From: Pinus tabuliformis
Taxonomy: Eukaryota; Streptophyta; Pinopsida; Pinales; Pinaceae
DNA: 64,000 bases
Direction: 5' to 3'
NCBI GenBank assembly: GCA_031772625.1
Contig: CM062813.1
Location: 761,484,720 to 761,548,719 of the forward strand
Position numbers and translations under genes: made by a program. Below, piece by piece: positions 22,432-33,093 of this stretch. The notes beneath the pieces were generated by a model, which saw only the letters and a list, made by a program, of their open reading frames with translations, did no database searches and had not been told where the DNA came from. Numbering within the stretch: position 1 is the first letter of the stretch; every line of letters starts with the position of its first letter.

Positions 22432-22797
22432 TGTTAGGTCCCTATAATACTAGTGTATTCCCCCATTATTATTGTAATTGTAGCCCATATTGTTATTGTT
22501 GTGCCCCCGTTGTCCCCATATTGTGATTGTTGTGCCCCTGTTGTCCCCATATTTTTATTGTCGTGCCCCATAGAAGCCCACTATTGTTATTGTTGTGCCC
22601 TTACGTTATTATTGTTATGTCAGCTCTGATTATGTTGTGACCCCTTAGACTACTATATATAGAAAGGAGGTTTTTTCATTTGTATCATCCAAGAATTGTT
22701 CATTTGTGTAATGTAAAGGAGGTTTCCCCCTCAAAGAGGCTAATTTTGAAGTCATTGATCTATCTCTTATTCTATTTTTTGAGTTGGTTGCATGACA
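22432..22797 (+). repeat. Chromovirus 3' LTR with internal tandem repeats
   Basis: 366 bp, 95 bp longer than the 5' LTR. The excess is three tandem units of about 31 bp containing ATTGTTGTGCCCC (about 22493-22590). Confidence 0.9.
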
Positions 22798-22802
22798 TAC
22801 AA

Positions 22803-24018
22803 CTGATTGACTAAGGAGAGTAAAAATGTCTGGGATCTAAACTAAGTTAATCCAAGTGAAATCTTCAAGATCATTTTAGCCAGATTGTAATCGAACTATC
22901 CCAATCGTGGCACTATCCTTGAACCAAAGAAACTAATTCCATGTTTGAGAACAAGAAAGACTCTTCTAAGATGTTGATGGTAGACTGGTTACTCAATGTT
23001 GAGTAGATTATTGATTTAAGTACAAAACTAAGTACATTATGGTTGCTACAAAAATGATTGCTTGATGCATTGGTTGATTGGGTGTTGTACCTTTGATGAC
23101 CTGTCCATGCACTTCAAGTGTCTGACTTTATTCAAGGGTCCTTCTATAGATCAGTCAAATTGAATCAAGAGATATAAATTTATTTAACATCTACCTAAAC
23201 CAAACAAATACATACAAAAATAACACTTATTAATAAATCTTACCTCTACTGTATAGTAACGCGGTTTAACTAGTGTGGAGTGGTTTTAGGGTGCCAAAAA
23301 GGGGTAAAGTAGGATAAATGATAGTAGAAATAGCGGGATAAGATGTGAAAAAGGGTACAAAAGTAGGGCCCAACAAGGTGTATGAGTAAAATACTCCAAG
23401 ACTATACAACAAACTTAGCAGCCTGCAATAGGGAGCATTAAATTCTTCCATAATCCTATGGTCAAAACCAGAGCATGTCATAAACTCATTTGAGAGGGGT
23501 TTAGGCTTAGGTCATGGTGCGATTAGTTCTCATCGAGGCTACCCAACTCGTGGAAGGGAATCCCATGTCGGTGACTAACTACCCAAAAGCCCAAGATTTG
23601 TGCACTCCTGTGGGATGGAGGTACCTTAGTGGCCATTCCTAGGAAAAACACCCTACAGGTGGTGGTTGTGGGAAGAAACCATCACTCTACCCAACCTTCC
23701 CCTCGGCCGCTCTACTTGCAGAGTTGAGATCCTACAAGTAAGAAGTTGTTTGAAAGCTCATTTAAAACATAGTAATAGGATTGGTTTATGTGTGACTACC
23801 TTTTAGGGATTTTCTAGCGTGTGTTGCTTGGTCTGAGTTAATAGTTTTTGCATAGGGGTGTCTTGATAACTTACTTGGTTAATAAATTTATATTCAACGT
23901 GGCTAAACAAAGTAATCATCATTCTCGTAGACTGTTAGGACTTTCTCCTAAAGAGGAGGGTCTAACAACACACAGACGTAGTGTAACTTCTACACTTGAA
24001 GACCCATACCATACATAG
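22803..24018. other. Non-coding DNA between the chromovirus and element D
   Basis: The left part (to about 23275) is AT-rich and probably continues the element H LTR after the TACAA duplication. From about 23490 the composition is more balanced and resembles LTR or leader DNA. A GTTAGGAC/GTCTAAC inverted pair lies at 23935-23975. No gene or recognised repeat boundary is visible. The last five bases (CATAG) are the target-site duplication of element D. Confidence 0.4.
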
Positions 24019-25948
24019 TGTTAGGGTCCTATAACTTTTATAGGATCGTTTGATTATTTACTAATGATTATTATGTTTGAGATATTATAAATAATATTTC
24101 ACCCTTCAAATTATTTGCACAGAGAGATGAGTATTAGATTAGGGAAGAGATTAGCATGGAAAAAGTAAAAAAAATACATGTTGCATTCTATGTAATTTAT
24201 CCTAAGTACCATGTCAAAGTCGTAAAGGTATAAAAAGACAAAATGGGTCAGCATGAATGGTTAAATAAACTGTATCAAACAACCATCCAATCACCTAATG
24301 ATCAAACCAACGACCATTGTTGCTTTTCGGCCCCCCCTACCCCTCCTACCTTTATCGGTGGAGGGGGGGTCTGAAAAGTAGTTTACTGCTTTGGTCCCCA
24401 TCTCCATGGGTATCCTTCTCGTCACTTTACACCCCTCCCCCTAGCATACCATTAACCGCTCCTACCCCCCTTCGAAAAACGCCAACCCTTGTCCATGTTG
24501 ACCACCTACTCTTGCACCAACGTTCACCCGCCATGCCCCTGCTCCTCCTCCATTGCTATTCTACAATGCATCCTCCTCCCCTAATATTTTTTCTCCAACC
24601 ATGTGCCTCAACATTATCACTCACCTCCATGTCACGTCCCGCCTCCCTATCATATGTCTGTTTCATGGTTAGTTGAAACTATGTTTTTCCCCTATACAAC
24701 AGAGTAACTCAAAACATGCCTGACAAACAATTTAGAATGAATTTTCAAAATCGGAAAGAGATTTTTGTTGCTAACATCCTCATGCACAAAAAACTTTCTC
24801 CGTTTTCTAACTGCTGTTATGGTTTGGGAGATTCATATGAATCTTTGTAGGCATATTTTCCCGAATTTTCCTGTTTTTAGTCAATGTATTCAAATGCGGT
24901 TTCCGAGTAGGTGGAAATGAATTTTGAAAAATGGAAAGAGGTTTTTTTCCTAACATCCTAATGTAAAAAAAATTCTCTCAGTTTTCTAACAGATGTTATG
25001 GTTTGGGATACACAAAGGGATCACTAGACCCTATTTTTCAGAATTCCCGGAGGAAAAAGCTCATGGACATTTAGTGACTTGGATGCCACCTCATCAAATA
25101 AGAGTTACAATCAAATTCGAATTTCTCTTCTTTATCAATAGAAATCCTCAAGGATAGTGGCAGAACTCTTCAAATAGTTTTAGTTGCCTTTATTTGTGTT
25201 CTATTTTTACAATCAGTTTAGGATATTTTGAAATGAATCTTGATATTTTAAATCAAGATATTTTGGAATAATTTTTTATAAATACTTAATTATTTGAAGT
25301 ATGAAGGGTTGATTTTTGCATTCTACCATGCTATTGTAATTTTTCATTTGATGGGCTGATCATTAATAAAAATGACATTCTTCACAAGATTCGTGTGTTG
25401 GACTATTTGGTGAAGTGCTTCTCTTACTGTTTATGTGTTTATTTCTTTGGTTCCATATTTATGTGTTCTTAAATCTGAATTATTTTAAAAAATGTTGATG
25501 AACGTAATTTGTTGAAAGATAAACTCTGATTATGGTTGTGGATAATTTAAATGCTTTCTTCTGATATCAAGTTAAAGAATTCTTAATTGCTCTTTAACTT
25601 CAATTGAACTTATATCTTTTCTTCCATTACATTTCATCTAAATCAAAAGATCCAGTTAGTTCAGCTACCTTGCCCTGTGAAACTTCTTTGAAAATTTGAG
25701 ACAGATCCACGTTAAGTTTGTAGGCTGCATAGCCCATTGGAAGTTTCAGGCATTTAATCAACCAAATCAATTTTAAAATCAAACTCTAAACTCTGATAAC
25801 TAATCTAATATCTAAATACAAAAAAGTTAATTATGATATAGAGATCCCTCTCTGAGTTTAGGAAGGCTAGATCCTAAGCTCCAAAGTGGTTTTGTGGTTA
25901 CCTTTGTGATTTTCTTTTGCAACCTTGGAAAATTACAGAGTGCTAACA
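24019..25948 (+). repeat. Element D 5' LTR
   Basis: Aligned with 27160-29085. It contains a C-rich/G-rich inverted pair near 24330-24372 (CCTCCTACC with GGTGGAGG flanked by longer C and G runs), present also in the 3' copy near 27468-27515. Confidence 0.88.
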
Positions 25949-25951
25949 TTC

Positions 25952-26167
25952 TGGCAACCATACTGGGGACTTGAACATTTTAGGTTCCTAAGAAAAGCAT
26001 ATCAAGTTCCATATCTGATTATTGATGGTGGAAAGTGATCAGACACTAGAAGGTTGTATCATTCACCTGGCGACTCCATGTTCAAAGTATCCAGAGCTTC
26101 AAAATGTTTAGGGTGACTCCACTGTAAAAAATTCCAGATTTTAAAGCATTCATGGCAACTACACTAC
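25952..26167 (+). other. PBS and three further PBS-like copies in element D
   Basis: TGGCAACCATACTGGGGAC (25952) sits 3 bp after the LTR. Related sequences recur at 26068 (TGGCGACTCCATG), 26112 (GGTGACTCCACTG) and 26153 (TGGCAACTACACTAC), the last three about 42 bp apart in a loose tandem repeat. Confidence 0.7.
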
Positions 26168-26183
26168 AAGTTCATCAGATTTC

Positions 26184-26857
26184 TTGCTAAACAAGATGAC
26201 AGGGTATGTGGCAAATCATCTATCTTGTGAATTTTTAAAAGAAGTTAGGGATAAATTAGCCGATTTTCAAATTGATAAAGATTTTTCAACGGTCGTGTTT
26301 CATTTTTTGAAATCGAGCAAATTTTCTCTTGAAAGTAAATTTTGTTTTCTTGAGTTAGTTGCTGAAAGATTCAAGAAGGATATTGAACTTTTGGATTTTT
26401 AGTTTAGTCCTATAATTTCCGAGATCCTAAAAAATTCTTGGAAAATCTTCCTTCTCCAAAAAAAGAGGAGTTTGTATTCCCTTTTGATTTGCAGAGGGAT
26501 GAGAGTTTTGTTTTTGAACATAAGGCTGAAACTGAATAGTTGGAATTAGGGTTTAACCTTGAGAATACAACTGATGAAATATTCCATGTTCAATCAGTCA
26601 ATGAAGGCCTGCAAGGTAAACTAATTAATCATACCTTTACTGATCCTATAGCAAACTACATGGAGGTTATTTTCAGCTCAAGTGTTCAATCATGTTTTCA
26701 TAACCAAATCCAACAACAGTTGCCATTTCACTCTACAAATTTGATTTTATGGACCAAAATTCAAGTTGTCTGTTTGATTGTGCCAACAAATAGTCAAGCA
26801 GCCCACTTGTTTCAACAGCTACTTGACTGGCTTGATTGGCATTTTTGTATTATTTGA
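26184..26857 (+). pseudogene. Short unidentified ORF in element D
   Basis: About 220 codons in two frames: 26184-26402, then, after a frame change between about 26400 and 26440, a second frame open except for one TAG at about 26537 to 26857. The composition is ordinary protein-like (F-P-F-D-L-Q-R-D-E-S-F-V-F-E near 26480), without zinc knuckle or protease motif. It may be the relic of a D-specific product or a gag scrap. Confidence 0.4.
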
Positions 26858-27159
26858 TTCAGCTTTATGTTTAGTAGTATAAGGTAGGTATCATTGTGAA
26901 AATAGGCTCAGTGATTTGAGCATTTTTTCAAGCATTCCTTTCAGTTTCAGTTTCAGATTGCATTACAACTTTCAGTTCACTGTGTATTTAAGATTTGAGT
27001 CTGCAGAATGGTTTTGATTTCAGTTTGATAGTTTTTAAGTCGTAGAGATTTTTATGGCAGAACAGGTTGCAGATTTGGGATCAGCCCAATGGATCAGGCT
27101 ACTAGTTTACGACGTTCTTGACACCTCACAAGGAGAGTGCCATCCCCAGCTGGAGCCTA

Positions 27160-29085
27160 TGTTAGGGTCCTATAATTTTTTATAGGATCATTTGATTATT
27201 ACTGATGATTATTATGTTTGAGATGTTGTAAATAATATTTCACCCTTCAAATTATTTCCAAAGAGAGACGAGTATTAGATTAGGGAAGAGATTAGCATGG
27301 AAAAAATCGAAAAAATACATGTTGCATTCTATGTAATTTATCCTTAGTACCATGTTAAAGTCGTCAAGGTATGAAAAGACAAAATGGGTTGGTGCGCATG
27401 GTTAAATAAACCATATCAAGCAACCATCCAATCACCCGATGATCAAATCAACGACCATCGTTGCTTTTCGCCCCCCCCAACCCCTCCTACCTTTATCGAC
27501 AGAGGGGGAGGGGGGGTTCGAAAATATTTTTACTACTTTGGGCCCCATATCCACGTGTATTCTTCTTGAAACTTCGCACCCACCCCTCGCATACCATTAA
27601 CCGCTCCTACCCCCCTCCGAAATCCACCAACCCTTGTCTCTATTGACCACCTACTCCCACGCCAACATTCACCTGCCACGTCCCTGCTCCTCCTCCACTA
27701 CTATTCTACCACGCATCTTCCTCCCCTAATATTTTTTCCTCCAAACATATGCCTCCACATTATCACTCACCTCCATGTCACCTCCCGCCTCCACGTCATA
27801 TGTCTGTTTCATGGTCAATTAAAACTATGATTTTTCCTTATATAACATAGTAATTTAAAACATGGTTTACAAACAACTGAGAATTAATTTTAAAAATCCT
27901 AAAGAGGTTTTTGTTTCTAAAATCACCATGCACAAAAACCTCTCTCATTTTTCTAACAACTATTATGGTTTGGGAGATTCAGATGAAGCTTTGCAGGCAT
28001 ATTTTCCCGAATTTTCCTATTTTTAGTTAGTGTTTTCAAATGCGGTTTCTGAGCACGTGGAAATGAATTTTGTAAAAATGAAAGAGGTTTTTGTTTCTAA
28101 CATCGTAATGTACAAAAATCTTGCTTAGTGTTCTAACATATATTATGGTTTGGTATATAAAAAGGTATCATAGGACCCTATTTTTCAGAATTCTGGGAGG
28201 AAAAAGCTCATGGAGAGTTAGTGACTTGGATACCACCTCATCAAATAAGAGTTGCAATCAAATTCAAATTTATCTTCTTTATCAACAGAAATCCTCAAGG
28301 ATAGTGCCATAACATTTCAAATAGTTTTAGTTTCCTTTATTTGTGTTCTATTTTACAATCAGTTTAGGATATTTTGAATCTTGATATTTTAAATCAAGAT
28401 ATTTTGTAATAAAGTTTTATAAATACTCCATCATTTGAAGTATGAAGGGTTGAATTTTGCGTTCTACCAAGCTATTGTACATTTTCATTTGATGGGTTGA
28501 TCAGTAATAAAAAGGACATTCTTCACAGGATTCATGTGTTGGACTATTTGGTGAAGTGCTTCTCTCACCGTTTATGTGCTTATTTCTTTGGTTCCATACT
28601 TATGTGTTCTTAAATCTGAATTATTTTACAGAAAGTTGATGAACAAAATTTATTGAAAGATACAATCGGATTCTGGATGTGGATAATTTAAATGTTTTCT
28701 TCTGATATCAAGTTAAAAAATTCTTAATTGCTCTTTAGCTTCAATTGAACTTATATCTTTTCTTCTATTTCATCTAAATCTAAAAGATCTAGTTAGTTCA
28801 ACTACCTTTCCCTGTGAAACTCCTTTGAAAATTTGAGACAGATCCATGTTAAGTTTGTAGACTCCATAGCCCAATGGAAGTTTCAGGCATTTAATCAACC
28901 AAATCAATTTTAAAATCAAACTTCGAACTCTCATAACTAGCTTAATATCTAAATACAACAAAGTTAAATGTGATAGAGAGACCCCTATTTGAGTTTAGCA
29001 AGGATAGATCCTAAGCTCCAAAGTGGTTTTGTGGTTACCTCAGTGATTTTCTTTTGCAACCTCGGAAAATTACAGAGTGCTAACG
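27160..29085 (+). repeat. Element D 3' LTR
   Basis: Same length class as the 5' LTR; ends TAACG instead of TAACA, then CTTAG. Before it, 27139-27158 reads GCCATCCCCAGCTGGAGCCT, an inverted PBS-like motif. Confidence 0.88.
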
Positions 29086-29260
29086 CTTAGGTCAGGGGGG
29101 ATAACCTTGGTCTTAGGCAAGATGATTTTGTTACTATTGAGGTACTTAACAGAATTCCCTTACCACATTTTAATCCACCATTGACTGAGCCACTCAGCCT
29201 ATTTTTAAAGCAGTTTATATCTTACAGTAGTAAACCCTGTTATGTACAAGTTCCTTTCAT

Positions 29261-31124
29261 GGCTAGTGAAAACATTTCTTCTTCTACAGAGAGTGCAGGC
29301 CCCACTTTACCTTTTGAATTCATAGTCTTTGCCCCCATGTCATCACTACCACCACTCAATGTGGCAAGGTCTATACCTCCTTCAACACCTCTTACTTATG
29401 CTTGGGGAATTCTACTAGACACCTCTATGACCTCATTAATTTTTCAATCTTTGTTTATGCCACTACCTTTTCCTCGCTTCACATTTGGAGCGAGACCAAG
29501 CTCTATTCAACCCATGGGAGCTGGGATATTTACTCCTAGTTCATCTTAACCTACAATTCCTAACTTGGGTACGGGTATCTTCACGTAAGGAAACATGATG
29601 GGAGGATTTACAATTACCTCTAGTCATCCTTCGGGCAACTTTGTTTATGGCAGTACATCTCAACTCGAGTCAAGTTCTATGTTTGGAGGGACACCTTTTT
29701 GTGGAACTTCCTTCTTCTATGTAGGGGCCAGTATACCTAGAGGTACCATCCCCTCAAGCACTTCTATCTCTATGAATTTTAATGCTTATACTAGAGCTTA
29801 TGCACAAGGAGGTCCATTCCCTAGTGTCGGGTATAACCCTATGGGAAGTCAAGGGTCCTTTTTTCTATGGGGGAACTTTCCCTGGGGGTCATAATAATTA
29901 TGCCTCATCTACTGGCCTAGGATATCAAAATATTTGGATGAACTATAACCTTGGTCCCAAACCTACTACCTTTCATTATGGTATGGGAGGACTTTATGGT
30001 CTGTTTGGGGGTTATGACCCTTATGATATGTATTGTCAGTTACAATATCTTTTTCTCACTCCTCTTGATTTACCTTATCTAGATAAATTTACCTATTATC
30101 CCATCCGTCGAGATCCTAGGTGGCCACTATGCCTGCCAAGCTACCATCTTATAGTCCTAATTTTGAAGGGAAGCCTCACGAAAATCCTTCAACACTTATC
30201 ACTACTTTTCATCTATGGTGTTCATTTAATTCTTTGTTGGATGATTCCATGAATTTGAGACTTTTCCTTTGTACCCTAACAGGTGATGCCGCCAAATGGT
30301 ACATCGAACTCGATCGCACATCTTATAGTGACTTTTCTTCCTTGGCTAGGACTTTCCTTAATCATTTTCAACTACCTATGTGATAGGATCTCGAAATTGA
30401 CTTTTTGTCCAACCTTAAACAAGATGATGCCACCCACATATCTGTTCATATTCATGAGTGCACATATGTAAGAGGTTAATATGAACTAGAATCCTTGATG
30501 GTGTTCTTAGAGATTGGTTCACCCAATCCATTCAACCTCAGATTGCCCAAGATGTCACTATGATTGGGGCAGCTACAAAGGAGCAAGCTATTTTATGTTT
30601 TGAACACCTTGAGTTGATTTATTCTCAAGTGGTAACCGTATATCAAATTCTTTCCAATTCTACTCGCATTTCATCGAACCCACAGTGACCCAAACCTAGA
30701 CCACACTCTGATGGAGTGATTAGTTCTCTTTATTCTAATACCATGAGCCAGTTAGTTGCTCAACTAGGGAAAATGATTGTCAATTCTAAAGCCATGGTAA
30801 GCGACCCTAGCTATCAACAAGAACCTACTAATACTGAGTGGTTTGATGGTTTTCTTATTGGTAAGTCCACATCACTTAAGAATGCTTAGAAACCTGGACG
30901 AAAAAAGAACAAAAAGAATAAGAAAAATAATAAACTTGCTTAAGAGAATCAACAAAACTAGCCTACATAGGGTAGGGGCACGAATGAATTACATTATAAT
31001 ATTAAGGCCCCTTGCAATATTTCTCAAGGTGAGAATTTAAGTCACGTGTGTCTGCGTATGGATGAATTCCAACATTTCCTTGCATCACCAATCACTTCCT
31101 AGCACCCTATTGTATTGTCCCGTC
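29261..31124 (+). pseudogene. Element E gag (Ty3/gypsy), part before element C
   Basis: Reading from ATG at 29261, a Ser/Pro/Gly-rich N-terminal region (to about 30110) is followed by a retrotransposon gag core with F-E-G-K-P-H-E-N-P-S-T, L-T-G-D-A-A-K-W-Y-I-E-L and F-L-N-H-F-Q-L-P (30150-30383). Decayed sequence then contains a Lys-rich patch near 30900-30960. Several stops and frameshifts are present. The coding region is cut at 31124 by element C and continues at 45171 with the protease. Confidence 0.75.
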
Positions 31125-32463
31125 TGTTAGCCTCCTGTTGCAGCAGGTTAATCATCTTTCATGATCGACATTTTTACATGCCAAATATGTCATACTTTGC
31201 TTGCTGCAATGCTCCATATTTGCTACAGATGGCCAGAGAAGTATCCATGAGAGTGTGCTAGTCTAAATGCCACTGCTGTGTTCCATTTTTGATGAGTTTT
31301 CAGCTAAGGGAGGTCCAAACAGCTTAATCTTGGCTTCCCTAGGTTTCAATTTCCTGTTGTAGAATATAGAGAATGAACATCTGTCCAAACAGCTTAATCT
31401 TGGCAGATTTGTAGATAGGTAGAGAAACAAGGGTGCTCAACAGCTTAATCTGAGCCCCTGGATGCAATAAGTGTAGTTGTAGATAGGAGGACAGCAAGAA
31501 GAAAAGAACAAAAAGCTGGGTATGCTAGTTCAAGTGCACCCAAACCAAAAAGAAGAGAAAAATCTAGGTGAATAGGCCGGGTAGGTAGCTTTGTGGTTGT
31601 AGAATCATGGCTTGTGATCCATTTCATATTGTCAAGTGTTATATCTATCATATCACAAGTTGAAGGTGATTTTTCAGTTGGAGGACTTCAAGAAATGCAT
31701 GTCTAACTTCCCCCTTCTCCCTCTTTCCCAAATCACTCACTAACTTCCCCTAAAGAGGTCAAGATCTGCTTGATACCTCTTAGATTCATCATTCTCCATA
31801 TCATTTGCCTTGGTGAAGATCTGCTTCACTAAAGGAATGTTCACACTTCTTCTATCAGTCATTTTCCCCCATTGATAGCCTAAGACTTCATTCTTAGCGC
31901 TTTTTCTCATCATTATCATATTAACTACTAACTTTATTATGTAACTCCCTATCTCTTTTCCCTTCCCCTACTAAAACTATCTCTATAACTCCCCTATATA
32001 CTTATCCCCTCCCCTTGGTTGAAAAATAACCATATACATCCTTGGGAATTGCTAAGTTTATCTGAAACTCAACAAGAACCCTCATTGACCCCTCTGACCA
32101 TCTTCCAAATGCATAAGGACTCATTCCTTTGCATAGTTTCCCTTCATATGTATAAAAATCATCTATTTGGCCTTAGCTTGCCTTTATAAGGCATGAAACC
32201 CTCTTTGGCCACTAAACCCCTCTCAAAATCACATCACTTTCCCCCTAAGTGCCTTTGGACTCCTTCCAAGGCATAAGAATACAAAAACCATGCAAAAACC
32301 ATGAAAAACCTCCAAAAAAGGATAAAATCCTCCCTTTTTTGGCTATCAGACCCCTTCCGATGCATTAGAATCCATGCCAAACTATAAAGGAACCCTTCCG
32401 ATTTCCCAAAAGGCTTGGCAGTTCACAAAAACATGGGTTCGATATAATAAAGTTTCATTTGGA

Positions 32464-32629
32464 CCCCCTCCGATGCGATATCGCTATTGGGAGGGGGCAA
32501 TCATATGTTTAAAACATCATATATAACCCCTCCGAATTCATTTGCCTTGCCTTTTCATAAAAAGCGTGCTCCGATGAGATAAAGATCTGTTTGATCCCCC
32601 TCCGATGCGATATCGCTATCGGGAGGGGG
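32464..32629. repeat. Paired palindromes CCCCCTCCGAT...ATCGGGAGGGGG
   Basis: Two copies 132 bp apart (32464-32497, 32596-32629), each a G/C-rich stem around an inner palindrome GCGATATCGC. The unit head CCCYTCCGAT also recurs singly near 32351, 32394 and 32526. Both palindromes are present in the right LTR near 42677 and 42811. Confidence 0.85.
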
Positions 32630-32680
32630 CAGTGGCATATATAAGCGAAAATGGCTAAGTCTCAAGGCATGGGGCATAGC

Positions 32681-33093
32681 GCCGATGGGCCGGACCCGAA
32701 AACATATAAAGTGGACCGATAATAGTATATCGGGTCCGCGCAGTTCGGCGATCACATATATGTCAACCCTCTGCCCCGCCGATAGCGAATTGCCGAGTTA
32801 ATCTCAGCTGCCCATTCAAGCCCAGAGATCAACGGCCCATATTTAATCGCATCACTCCTATATGGCTCCGACCAGCGGAGCCGAAAAAGAAATAAAGCGT
32901 GGCATAAAGGCATATCGGGTCCGAAAGGGTCCACACTGTGTGCTCCTATATCCTAGAGCCGAAAAATATTAAAGGGCAGTTTTAAAGGATTTCGGGTCCG
33001 CATATTGATTTTGTTAAAAACCGCCGATATGAAATCGCCAATGGGCCGGACCCGATCTCCATAAAGAAAGGGCATATAAGCATTTCGGGTCCG
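32681..33093. promoter_or_regulatory. Repeated TATA-like / CGGGTCCG modules in the element C LTR
   Basis: CGGGTCCG occurs at 32731, 32917, 32994 and 33086, each preceded by A/T-rich ATAAA or TATAAG-like words. The inverse CGGACCCG occurs at 32691 and 33047, giving 9-bp stems with 32730-32738 and 33085-33093. The right LTR has the same set with a few C-to-T-type changes. A regulatory role is inferred, not shown. Confidence 0.55.

Larger units (their letters stand above)
15834..22797 (+). mobile_element. Tekay/Del-type chromovirus, internally replaced
   Basis: LTR element flanked by perfect TACAA duplications (15829-15833 and 22798-22802). Left LTR 15834-16104, right LTR 22432-22797, both starting TGTTA and ending with ACA after GGTTGCAT. 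The PBS follows the left LTR, then gag starts at 16801, and a chromodomain-coding end lies just before the right LTR. The middle (17052 to about 22170) is another, minus-strand element; most gag-pol of the host element is absent. Insertion of element I into gag followed by one deletion reaching into the chromodomain region explains the structure. Confidence 0.88.
24019..29085 (+). mobile_element. Element D: non-autonomous LTR element with short internal region
   Basis: LTRs of about 1.93 kb (24019-25948 and 27160-29085), both starting TGTTAGGGTCC, surround only 1.2 kb. Flanking CATAG (24014-24018) and CTTAG (29086-29090) are a one-mismatch target duplication. The PBS is after the left LTR. 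There is no gag, RT or integrase. LTR ends (CCCTCTCTGAG, then GGTTACC) are related to those of C and I, placing D in the same broad lineage. Considerable LTR divergence indicates an old insertion. Confidence 0.88.
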
